A stretch of 18,703 nucleotides of DNA from JAAZHN01 sp964605575 (GTDB taxonomy: Bacteria > Bacillota_I > Bacilli_A > RF39 > UBA660), in the NCBI GenBank assembly GCA_964605575.1, contig CAZSDG010000018.1, positions 1-18,703 of the forward strand. Reading direction: 5' to 3'. A program made the translations under genes and the position numbers. Of this stretch, positions 8,046 through 14,698 are shown piece after piece (position 1 is the first letter of the stretch; each line of letters begins with the position of its first letter). The notes below the pieces were generated by a model. The model made no database searches. It had not been told where the DNA came from and saw only the letters and a program-made list of their open reading frames with translations.

Positions 8046-8071
8046 ACAAAAGAAAACTATTAATAGTTTTC
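8046..8071 (-). terminator. Palindromic terminator at the rubrerythrin stop codon
   Basis: GAAAACTATT / AATAGTTTTC is a perfect 20-nt palindrome (8052-8071). On the minus strand it is followed by TTTTGTT, a short and imperfect U-run. The TAA stop of rubrerythrin (8060-8062) is at the centre. Termination may be partial, which would let the membrane-anchored gene starting at 8031 be co-transcribed; I see no room for a promoter between them. Confidence 0.55.
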
Positions 8072-8599
8072 CATTCTAAGTTCCATATAAGCTTCTTCGT
8101 GATTACAAACGGGGCAGACTTTTAAAGCGTCTTTTCCATAGTAAACGTGTCCACAGTTACGGCAAATCCAAACGACTTCTTCTGTCTTATGAAATACAGT
8201 ATTTTCTTCAATATTTTGAGTTAATTTACGATATCTTTTCTCGTGTTCTTTTTCAACTCCAGCAACACCTTCAAAAAGTTTTGCTATTTCTTCAAAACCT
8301 TCTTCGTAAGCTTCTTTAGCAAACGTTGCATACATATCTGTCCATTCATAGTTTTCTCCAGCCGCTGCATCTAATAGGTTTTGAGTTGTACTAGGTACTT
8401 TTCCACCATGTAGTGCTTTAAACCATAATTTAGCATGTTCTTTTTCATTTCTTGCTGTTTCTTCAAAAATCGCTGCTATTTGTTCATAGCCATCCTTTTT
8501 TGCTTGAGATGCATAGTAATCATATTTATTACGAGCTTCACTTTCGCCAGCAAAAGCTGTCTTTAAATTTTGTTCCGTTTTTGAACCTTTTAATTCCAT
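8060..8599 (-). CDS. rbr: Rubrerythrin
   Basis: A 179-residue non-haem iron peroxidase that reduces hydrogen peroxide in anaerobes, using electrons passed through a rubredoxin domain. The four-helix ferritin-like part (about residues 1-135) shows the diiron ligand motifs: E19 (AGESEA), E52 with H55 (ARNEKEH), E96/E99 (KEAYEE) and E116 with H119 (VEKEH). The C-terminal rubredoxin has C146, C149, C162 and C165 (WICRNCG, VCPVC). All key residues are present and the length is typical of short classical rubrerythrins. The ATG at 8599 follows AGAAGG. The unit starts from an extended -10 element just upstream; no clear PerR box was seen. It implies an anaerobic organism with an oxidative-stress defence. 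Confidence 0.96.
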   Translation of the reverse strand: MELKGSKTEQNLKTAFAGESEARNKYDYYASQAKKDGYEQIAAIFEETARNEKEHAKLWFKALHGGKVPSTTQNLLDAAAGENYEWTDMYATFAKEAYEEGFEEIAKLFEGVAGVEKEHEKRYRKLTQNIEENTVFHKTEEVVWICRNCGHVYYGKDALKVCPVCNHEEAYMELRMENY

Positions 8600-8621
8600 A
8601 ATAACCTTCTTTCTAGTAATT

Positions 8622-8630
8622 ATTTTACCA
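8622..8630 (-). promoter_or_regulatory. Possible extended -10 promoter of rubrerythrin
   Basis: On the minus strand TGG TAAAAT gives an extended -10 about 22 nt before the start codon. The region 17 nt upstream is only T-rich (TTTTTT-like), so no real -35 is seen; a TTGAAA nearby is too close to serve. Confidence 0.4.
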
Positions 8631-8697
8631 CATTTTCAATATAAAAAAAAGATAGAATATTTTTAAAAAGTTAATTAACATGTGCTTAGTTGCATAC

Positions 8698-8722
8698 AAA
8701 AAGTCGCTAGTTTGCGACTTTT
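8698..8722 (-). terminator. Intrinsic terminator of the Cys-repeat protein operon
   Basis: AAAAGTCGC / GCGACTTTT form a perfect 9-bp stem with a 6-nt loop (8699-8707, 8714-8722), placed 10 nt after the TAA stop. A T-run continues for one base beyond the arm on the minus strand. It is symmetrical enough to act in both directions and separates the operon from rubrerythrin. Confidence 0.85.
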
Positions 8723-8732
8723 ATATTAATAT

Positions 8733-11380
8733 TTATTTTGCTTCGTAAACATCATCACAAGTAATTTTATTTTCTTCTTTGGTACAATCTGTAACTTCTG
8801 GGCATCTTACGTTTGTCTTTCTTGTATTACCTGTTCTTGTCCACCCTTCTAATGTTTCAGTTGGACTCCAGATATACTCTGTTGTTTCTTTGCAGCTTTC
8901 TTCTTTACGTTCAATTAATGAATTGTTATATTTATAACATTTTCCTTGACTTAGGATTGATCCTGCATCACAAGTATATTTTGATGAACCTTTGACGGTT
9001 TTTTCACATTTATTGCCTACAAGTTTAGCATTAGCATCTGAGCAATAATATGTATCTGTATTTTTAACTGTTTTATAACATAAAATTGAATTTCCTGTAC
9101 CAGTTTGATTATATCCTTGTGGACATGATCCGTTTGTAACACTAGTTGATGGTGTTTTAATAGTTGATTTTCTTGTACATGTTGTCGGATTTTGATAAAT
9201 CCCTTTATTATCGAAGGTGTTATTACATACATAATCAGTTTTTAATTGTGGTTCTCTTACATATGTTGAGTCTTTTACACAAAGTGTTGGAATATTATAT
9301 GTTCCAGCATTTTGGTATTCACTTGAACATGTATATGTATCTTTTCTTGGTGCGGCTGCTGATGTTGTAATAATTTTCTTACATGTTGTTGGAACACTAT
9401 ATGTTCCAGCATTAGTAAATTCGCTTGAACAAGTATATTTTGTATTACTTGGCGCAACTGCTGTGGTTTTAACATCTTTATAACATGTTGTTGGAACCGA
9501 ATAATTTCCAGCATTTGCAAATGAACTATCACAATTATATACTTTTTTTGTACTCGGTACAGCTTGAGCTGTTTGANNNNNNNNNNNNNNNNNNNNNNNN
9601 NNNNNNNNNNNNNNNNNNNNNNNNNNNNNNNNNNNNNNNNNNNNNNNNNNNNNNNNNNNNNNNNNNNNNNNNNNNNAGCTGTTTGAACAGTAGTCTTTGT
9701 ACAATTTACAGGACTATTATATACTCCACTTGGTGAATATCCACTTGGACAACTATGTGTTGTTTTTGGCGATACATAGCCTCTTGTATAAACAACATAA
9801 TAATAAACAGTTATATATCCAGGACAGTTAGAATTAACACAATAATTCTCGAATGCTGTTCCTTGGTAAGAATATTTTCTAGTTGATGTATCGGCTTGAG
9901 TTTTTGGAAATCTTTGTGCCGAACATGTTCCACAAGACCAACTAGTATAATAACCAGGAGTTGTTGTTCCGATAGATAATCTTGTATCTGTTACTGTTTT
10001 CCTACATGTTGTTGGACTTGAATAGATTCCAGCATTATCATAGTAACTTGAACACTCATATTTAGTTGTTGATGTTGTGCTAGGCACTGATGGTTTGTTA
10101 TCAGTTACTGTCTTCTTACATGTTGTTGGAACACTATATGTTCCAGCATTATCATACACACTTGAACATGTATATAAAGTTGTGCTTGAAGCTAATTTAG
10201 CTGGTTCAGTTACTCTATTTACTTTATAACAAACTGTAGCTGAGTTATATGTTCCAGCATTATCATATGCACTTGAACAAGTATATGTAGTCTTTGCCGC
10301 TGCAGGCGCTGTTTCTGTTAAAGTTCTTTTACATGTTGTTGGAGCATTATATGTTCCAGCATTATCATAACTAGAACTACAAACATATTGTGTTTTCAAA
10401 TCAGCTTGTTTATATGTATTACTTTTTCCATAACATTTTGTATAAACTGTATATGTTCCAGCATTTGTAAACTCATTTGAACATGTATATGTATCTTTTC
10501 TTTCAGCAGGAGCTGTTTCACTACCAGTTTTGACACACTCTGTCGGAACTGTATATGTTCCAGCATTATCAAATTCAGAACTACAAACATACTTATTATT
10601 AATAATTGGATCAGCATATACTTTATAGCTATCACCTTTATTAACACTTGCATTTGTAACTACTTTTCTAGATGGTTTAGTTACCAATTTAGCAGCAGTT
10701 ACTGACGCTAATTCTGATTTAGTACAATAACTTGTTCCTTGAACATAACCTTCTGGACATTTTTCATATTCTTTTTTTGTAGATGTTCTCTTAAACTCAT
10801 ATTCAGTCAATGAACAACTAGTATTATCATCTAATGGAGGTTTATCATGTTCATCATCACTATTATCTTTATCATTATTTCCGTTGTCACTATTATTGCC
10901 ATTGCCGCCGTTATTGTTATTTCCATTGTTATTGTTTCCATTGTTTTGATTATTATTTCCACAATCAATGCAAATTTGTTCTTTACCGATAGTATCAATA
11001 ATAAAATCAGATTGATTTCCACAAGATAAGTAAACTTTTAAAGCATATTCTTTATTAGTTAATTTTGTTACTTCAACAAAACTACGTTCAGAATCACAAG
11101 TTTTACCATCTTTATCTTTAAATGGTAATAATATTTTCATATTTTCCATTTCAGCTAAAGTCATTTTTTTAGATTGACCTTCTTTTTCTGGCAATCTATC
11201 TAATTGATAATAACCTCTAGCAGCGTCTTTCATCGTTTGAACATTATCATTAAATACTTTGTCATAGAATGTCGTTAAATTATTACTTGGATATAACCAT
11301 AATAGTATTAAGAAAAATACTACTAAGAATAATACTTTTAATACTAGGTCTACCCAATTGAATCTTATTCTATCTTCCAT
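8733..11380 (-). CDS. Large membrane-anchored Cys-rich tandem-repeat surface protein (interrupted by an assembly gap)
   Basis: I do not recognise this as a named family. Residues 1-15 are cytosolic and one helix (about 16-32) anchors it; the rest is outside. Residues about 40-140 form a small domain (DAARGYYQL, MTLAEMENM, then TCDSERSFVEV and KVYLSCG) that resembles pseudopilin-like domains of gut Firmicutes. An Asn/Gly then Asp-rich linker (about 141-187) follows. From about 262 there are some ten units of about 34 residues, each with the pattern C-S-S-x-[FY]-x-N-A-G-T-Y-x-x-P-T-x-C. The two Cys of a unit are about 16 apart and probably form disulfides. A divergent Cys-rich insert (about 465-540) interrupts the array, and the last 130 residues carry differently spaced Cys pairs. 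There is no LPxTG sorting signal. ATG at 11380, AAGGGGGA upstream; second gene of a two-gene operon. The reading frame is lost only at the 100-N gap, and joining a 10-base overlap restores 845 codons. An adhesin or surface-structure role is inference. Confidence 0.8.
9165..10591 (-). repeat. About 102-bp coding tandem repeats (NAGTY/Cys units)
   Basis: On the plus strand the core ATGTTCCAGCATT recurs at about 9299, 9401, 10140, 10248, 10350, 10458 and 10556, with diverged copies such as TTTCCAGCATT near 9508 and ATTCCAGCATT near 10028. Most intervals are 100-110 bp, i.e. one 34-residue protein unit. The core encodes NAGTY. Units are diverged in sequence but keep the frame, so the array is old and under protein selection, yet similar enough to break short-read assembly. 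It is interrupted by the 100-N gap. Confidence 0.85.
9577..9676. other. Assembly gap (100 N) inside the repeat protein gene
   Basis: Exactly 100 Ns, the usual placeholder for a scaffold join of unknown length. The bases on the left edge (9567-9576, AGCTGTTTGA) are identical to those on the right edge (9677-9686). Confidence 0.98.
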
Positions 11381-11400
11381 ATAAATCCCCCTTATATTTC

Positions 11401-12366
11401 CTATTTTCTATATTCTGGATCTTTCGAACCATAATTAGCATCATATAGCATACCTAATAATGCTGCCGATTGTGGATTCATCAATTTTCCGGTTGTTGGA
11501 TCATAACATTCTAAAATGTTGATAGCTTCCTCAATTTGGCCAATTGTCCATACACAGTAATGATCTTTTCCTTCAACTATTTCATGGAATTGATACATTA
11601 CCCCAAGTCCAATAGCTTCAACTAATTCAGCTGAATTTAGCGCTAATGAAATCGTTAACATTCTTTCGCCAGCCGTTTCTGTTTCGTGAAATGATGGATA
11701 GTCTAAATATCCATTAAGCAAGAATGTATGCACTAAATATTTTGTCAACGCTTGTCCGTATGGATATGCTTGTTCCTTGCTTGGATTTAATAGTATTCCA
11801 TGACGATAATGTTGCATTACACCAATGATATTATTTGTTAGATGGTTATCAACTACAAATAATGTATAATCAAACATCTTATCGTTTAATTCTTGACCAG
11901 TTATTTCTCTTAATTTTTTTGCATTAACAACTGACTCTTGATTCATAATTGTATACAAACGATTAACCACAAAAGCTGCATCCTCAACTTCTAAAGGACG
12001 ATCAAAAGGATTTTGACCACCTAATATGTTTAACATATTTAGTACTTCTTGTTCGGTAAAGTCTTTTAATCCAAGCGCCTTAATGTTTTCTAATATTTCT
12101 CCTGCTCTAGCTCGTTTTTGACCTTCATCTCTAATATCTAATAATTGAGTACGATGTTGCTTAACAAATGATGCATCACTAACTTCATATCTGTTTACTA
12201 ATTCCATAAAAGAGACTTCAGGATCATCTGTTGCTGGTACCGTTGCTTTTACATTGGCAACATTAGCGGCAGACCCAGCTAAAACTAGGCCAGCTAAAAC
12301 TATAGCTTTCCCTTTTCTTTTTATTTCTGCTAATTTTTCACCTATTTTTTTATTCTTTAATTCCAT
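11401..12366 (-). CDS. Secreted protein of unknown function
   Basis: A 321-residue protein whose family I do not recognise. The N-terminus is long and basic (KNKKIGEKLAEIKRKGK), then a hydrophobic stretch (about residues 21-36, IVLAGLVLAGSAANVA). This fits a signal peptide with a possible cleavage after NVKA, or an uncleaved anchor. No lipobox Cys is present. The mature part is mostly alpha-helical, with EEVLNMLNILGG-like and TIMNQESVVNAKKLREI segments and only two Cys, quite unlike the next gene. The ATG at 12366 is preceded by AAAGGGGG. It is the first gene of a two-gene unit with the Cys-repeat protein 20 nt downstream, driven by a strong promoter (12399-12427). The shared transcript suggests the two exported proteins work together, perhaps as partner or chaperone and surface structure, but nothing in the sequence proves that. 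Confidence 0.8.
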   Translation of the reverse strand: MELKNKKIGEKLAEIKRKGKAIVLAGLVLAGSAANVANVKATVPATDDPEVSFMELVNRYEVSDASFVKQHRTQLLDIRDEGQKRARAGEILENIKALGLKDFTEQEVLNMLNILGGQNPFDRPLEVEDAAFVVNRLYTIMNQESVVNAKKLREITGQELNDKMFDYTLFVVDNHLTNNIIGVMQHYRHGILLNPSKEQAYPYGQALTKYLVHTFLLNGYLDYPSFHETETAGERMLTISLALNSAELVEAIGLGVMYQFHEIVEGKDHYCVWTIGQIEEAINILECYDPTTGKLMNPQSAALLGMLYDANYGSKDPEYRK

Positions 12367-12398
12367 AAGATAAACCCCCTTTGAATTAATTGTCGCTT

Positions 12399-12427
12399 AC
12401 AGTAACACAAGTTATATTGTTTGTCAA
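12399..12427 (-). promoter_or_regulatory. Promoter of the secreted protein / Cys-repeat operon
   Basis: On the minus strand a perfect TTGACA (12422-12427), a 17-nt spacer ending in TGT, and TACTGT (12399-12404): an extended -10 promoter. With the AAAGGGGG ribosome binding site it predicts high expression. A direct repeat GACAA flanks it (TTGACAA and GCGACAA), of unknown meaning. Confidence 0.75.
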
Positions 12428-12441
12428 TTAAAATAACAAAT

Positions 12442-12461
12442 AAAAAAGCCGAGGTTCGGCT
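12442..12461 (-). terminator. Intrinsic terminator after cdaR
   Basis: AGCCGA / TCGGCT form a 6-bp, GC-rich stem with a 3-nt loop (12447-12461), followed by TTTTTT on the minus strand. It lies 6 nt beyond the cdaR stop and ends the cdaA-cdaR transcript. Confidence 0.9.
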
Positions 12462-12467
12462 CTTTAT

Positions 12468-13829
12468 TTATCTTTTATTTTCAATTTTCACTGAAATTGT
12501 TTTTACTTTGGGAGTAAATGATAGTCTGACATCTTTACCTTCTATATTAATAGGTACATTATGCGTTCCTAATCCATAACCAGTTAAATCAATATAAGCA
12601 GTTATAATTGATGTATCTAGTGAGTTAAGAACTGATTTAACTCCTTTAACAATTACGGTTACACTTGTATCCTGAATGGAAGATGCAGTCGCGGCATACT
12701 TATCATCAAGATTTCTAAAAACTATTGGTGATATTTCGACCTCTATTGATGATTCTTGTTGTACAGACACATCAATAACGGTAGTTGAAGCACTCATATA
12801 TCTAACTCCTTTAGGTTTAGATAATGTAACATTATAAGTTTTATTTGAATTCAAATCTTTGATATCAATTGCTGCTTCAACAAATTTTATTTCTTCTAAA
12901 ATAGCTTGTTCACCATATAACGTAACTTTACTTACAGAAGTAGATATTTCGCTTATTGCAAAGCCAACTGTAGCTTCACCGGTTGTAACAACTTTAACAG
13001 GAACTTCTATTGAGTTTGAACTAACAATTACATCTGCTGATACTTTTGAAGGAATCATTTCTACATTGTTGATTATTTTACCACTTTCATCATAAGCAAC
13101 GAGTGGAATATCATCTAGTTTAAATGTTCCGGCTCCAGTTAATTTTTCACTACCAATATCAACCAAAGCTTTAACGCTAGCAATTTTATTGATTATTGTT
13201 TGAGATGATTTAACTATAACATCGCTATTAGATAATGTAACTGTAGAGATTGATAGCTTTGGATCTAGTTTATCTTGATTAAATAAATCAAATGACAGTA
13301 CCTTTGAATCACTTATTTTATCACTTATTTTGATTTGAACTGTTGAAGGATCTAATTTATATTTTATAGTTTCTACTGAATTATTATAAACTAGTTTGAC
13401 TTTATGATCGCCAACTGTATAACCATGTAAGTCTAAAGTTACTTTATGATTACCAAGTTGTTTAGCTAAATATAAGTCACTTCTTCGCCCGATCAAAGTA
13501 ATGTCTACGCTCTTTGGCAATCCTTCAATAACAAAAGCTTCTTCATTATATATTAATGTAATTGGCTGTTTTTCTAAAATTTCAGCTTCATTTTCAATTA
13601 ATCTCGTTGCCTTGTTATCAACAAATATAAACATCATAATCGCTAAAAATAATGATATATATATTAATATGTTAGGTTTATTTAAATTTTTTTCTAAAAA
13701 AATAGGACTAACTCTAAGTTTCTTAATGATTAAAAATACTAACTTAGTTAAAGGAGTAACAATTATTTTATCTATTACACGATATAGTAATTTAAATGGT
13801 ATAAATATTTTTTTAACTATATTAATCAT
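12468..13829 (-). CDS. cdaR: CdaR/YbbR-domain regulator of diadenylate cyclase
   Basis: A 453-residue membrane protein with extracytoplasmic YbbR repeats that partners CdaA and adjusts cyclic-di-AMP synthesis in Firmicutes. One transmembrane helix (about residues 52-70, NILIYISLFLAIMMFIF) is preceded by a basic, hydrophobic N-terminal stretch of about 50 residues. About four YbbR-type beta-rich repeats follow, recognisable by phrases such as GLPKSVDITLIG, LHGYTVGDHKVKL, VDIGSEKLTGAGTF and IDLTGYGLGTHNVPI. Longer starts exist upstream (to 13862), but the ATG at 13829 has GGTGAT in front and overlaps the cdaA stop by 8 nt, a normal coupled arrangement. A terminator follows directly. B. subtilis CdaR is about 480 residues, so the length is normal. 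Confidence 0.92.
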   Translation of the reverse strand: MINIVKKIFIPFKLLYRVIDKIIVTPLTKLVFLIIKKLRVSPIFLEKNLNKPNILIYISLFLAIMMFIFVDNKATRLIENEAEILEKQPITLIYNEEAFVIEGLPKSVDITLIGRRSDLYLAKQLGNHKVTLDLHGYTVGDHKVKLVYNNSVETIKYKLDPSTVQIKISDKISDSKVLSFDLFNQDKLDPKLSISTVTLSNSDVIVKSSQTIINKIASVKALVDIGSEKLTGAGTFKLDDIPLVAYDESGKIINNVEMIPSKVSADVIVSSNSIEVPVKVVTTGEATVGFAISEISTSVSKVTLYGEQAILEEIKFVEAAIDIKDLNSNKTYNVTLSKPKGVRYMSASTTVIDVSVQQESSIEVEISPIVFRNLDDKYAATASSIQDTSVTVIVKGVKSVLNSLDTSIITAYIDLTGYGLGTHNVPINIEGKDVRLSFTPKVKTISVKIENKR

Positions 13830-14640
13830 CGATATCACCATCTTCTTTATCATCGGCATCATAGAAAACTTCAGTTTTTGGTTTTAACCCTTCAATCAAT
13901 CTCAATCTACATTCTTCTAGAGTTAAATTGTATTGTAAACTTTGATTTGAGGCAATACTTATTCTTCCAGTTTCTTCAGATACAACAATTGCAATCGCAT
14001 CAGTTTCTTCAGCAATTCCCAAAGCCGCGCGATGTCTCGTTCCTAATCTCTTACTTAAACTAGGATCCATACTTGTTTTAAAAACTGCCCCGGCACAAGT
14101 AATTGAATTTCCTTGAATAATAACTCCACCATCGTGAAGTGGATTATTTGGAAAAAATATCGAACCTAATAAACTTGAAGACAAATCAGCATATAGTTTT
14201 GTTGCTGGCTGGATATATTCCTGCAAAGAAACATCTCTTTCTATAACAATTAGAGCACCAATTCTATTTCTTTTTAAGTACTCTACCGCATCCATTATTT
14301 CATATACTAACTTTTCTCTTTCATCAACTGTTAATACTTTATGTCGACCAAGTAATTGACTACGACCTATTTGTTCTAAGACCGTTCTAATTTCTGGTTG
14401 AAAAATAATTATTATTGCTAGAGGTCCCCACATAATAACATATTCTAATAATAAACCAACTGTATATAAGTTTAATAAATTACTCAATAACTTTATAGCT
14501 AAAATAAAAGCAACGCCTTTAAAAATCAAAGACATTTTAATATTGTTTTTTAAATTTTTTAATAAATAATAAAATAAAAACCAAACGATACATATATCAA
14601 TTACTTTTGTAATAATTCCCCATATTGATGGTAATGTCAT
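13822..14640 (-). CDS. cdaA: Diadenylate cyclase CdaA (cyclic-di-AMP synthase)
   Basis: A 272-residue membrane enzyme that joins two ATP into c-di-AMP, the messenger controlling potassium and osmolyte uptake and cell-wall balance in Firmicutes. Three transmembrane helices (about residues 8-29, 37-55, 60-80) precede the DAC domain (about 95-245). Catalytic motifs: LHDGGVIIQGN (D170-G171-G172, where the usual motif reads DGA) and GTRHRAA (R202-H203-R204); SEETGRISIA near 221-230 is also typical. An acidic tail (DADDKEDGDIDD) ends the protein. The ATG at 14640 follows AAAGGAGTG. It is the first gene of a cdaA-cdaR unit with an extended -10 promoter. The A-to-G change in the DGA motif leaves Asp and the first Gly, so activity is still expected. 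Confidence 0.95.
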   Translation of the reverse strand: MTLPSIWGIITKVIDICIVWFLFYYLLKNLKNNIKMSLIFKGVAFILAIKLLSNLLNLYTVGLLLEYVIMWGPLAIIIIFQPEIRTVLEQIGRSQLLGRHKVLTVDEREKLVYEIMDAVEYLKRNRIGALIVIERDVSLQEYIQPATKLYADLSSSLLGSIFFPNNPLHDGGVIIQGNSITCAGAVFKTSMDPSLSKRLGTRHRAALGIAEETDAIAIVVSEETGRISIASNQSLQYNLTLEECRLRLIEGLKPKTEVFYDADDKEDGDIDD

Positions 14641-14664
14641 CTAATTCACTCCTTTGGCATCCTA

Positions 14665-14673
14665 ATTATATCA
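14665..14673 (-). promoter_or_regulatory. Extended -10 promoter of cdaA-cdaR
   Basis: On the minus strand TGA TATAAT: a perfect -10 (14665-14670) with the TG extension. The -35 position is poor (TAGTAA-like). It lies between the histidine kinase stop and the cdaA ribosome binding site. Confidence 0.55.
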
Positions 14674-14698
14674 AAGTATAGTCCTCATTACTAGAAAT

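Noticed and set aside
8052..8071. Palindrome as an operator or attachment site
   Set aside because: It sits at the rubrerythrin stop codon and is followed by a T-run on the transcribed strand, so a terminator explains it; no integrase or transposase is present in the window.
8733..8800. LPxTG-type or other sorting signal at the C-terminus of the repeat protein
   Set aside because: The end (ENKITCDDVYEAK) has no LPxTG motif, hydrophobic stretch or basic tail; anchoring is at the N-terminus.
9275..9576. Apparent continuation of the repeat gene past the gap in its original frame
   Set aside because: It reads through only because 100 Ns shift the frame; the Cys repeat pattern continues in the other frame, so the tail in the first frame is not real protein.
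9165..10591. Regularly spaced repeats that could be a CRISPR array
   Set aside because: The period is about 102 bp, copies are diverged, the sequence between cores is also similar, and all of it is one protein reading frame; there are no short identical repeats with unique spacers and no cas genes.
9017..10653. Extra open frames of 60-85 codons on both strands inside the repeat gene
   Set aside because: They are shadows caused by the repeated, AT-rich codons; none has a ribosome binding site or a protein-like composition.
13830..13862. Longer cdaR starting at 13862
   Set aside because: The extra 11 residues lie wholly inside cdaA and lack a ribosome binding site; the ATG at 13829 is preceded by GGTGAT.
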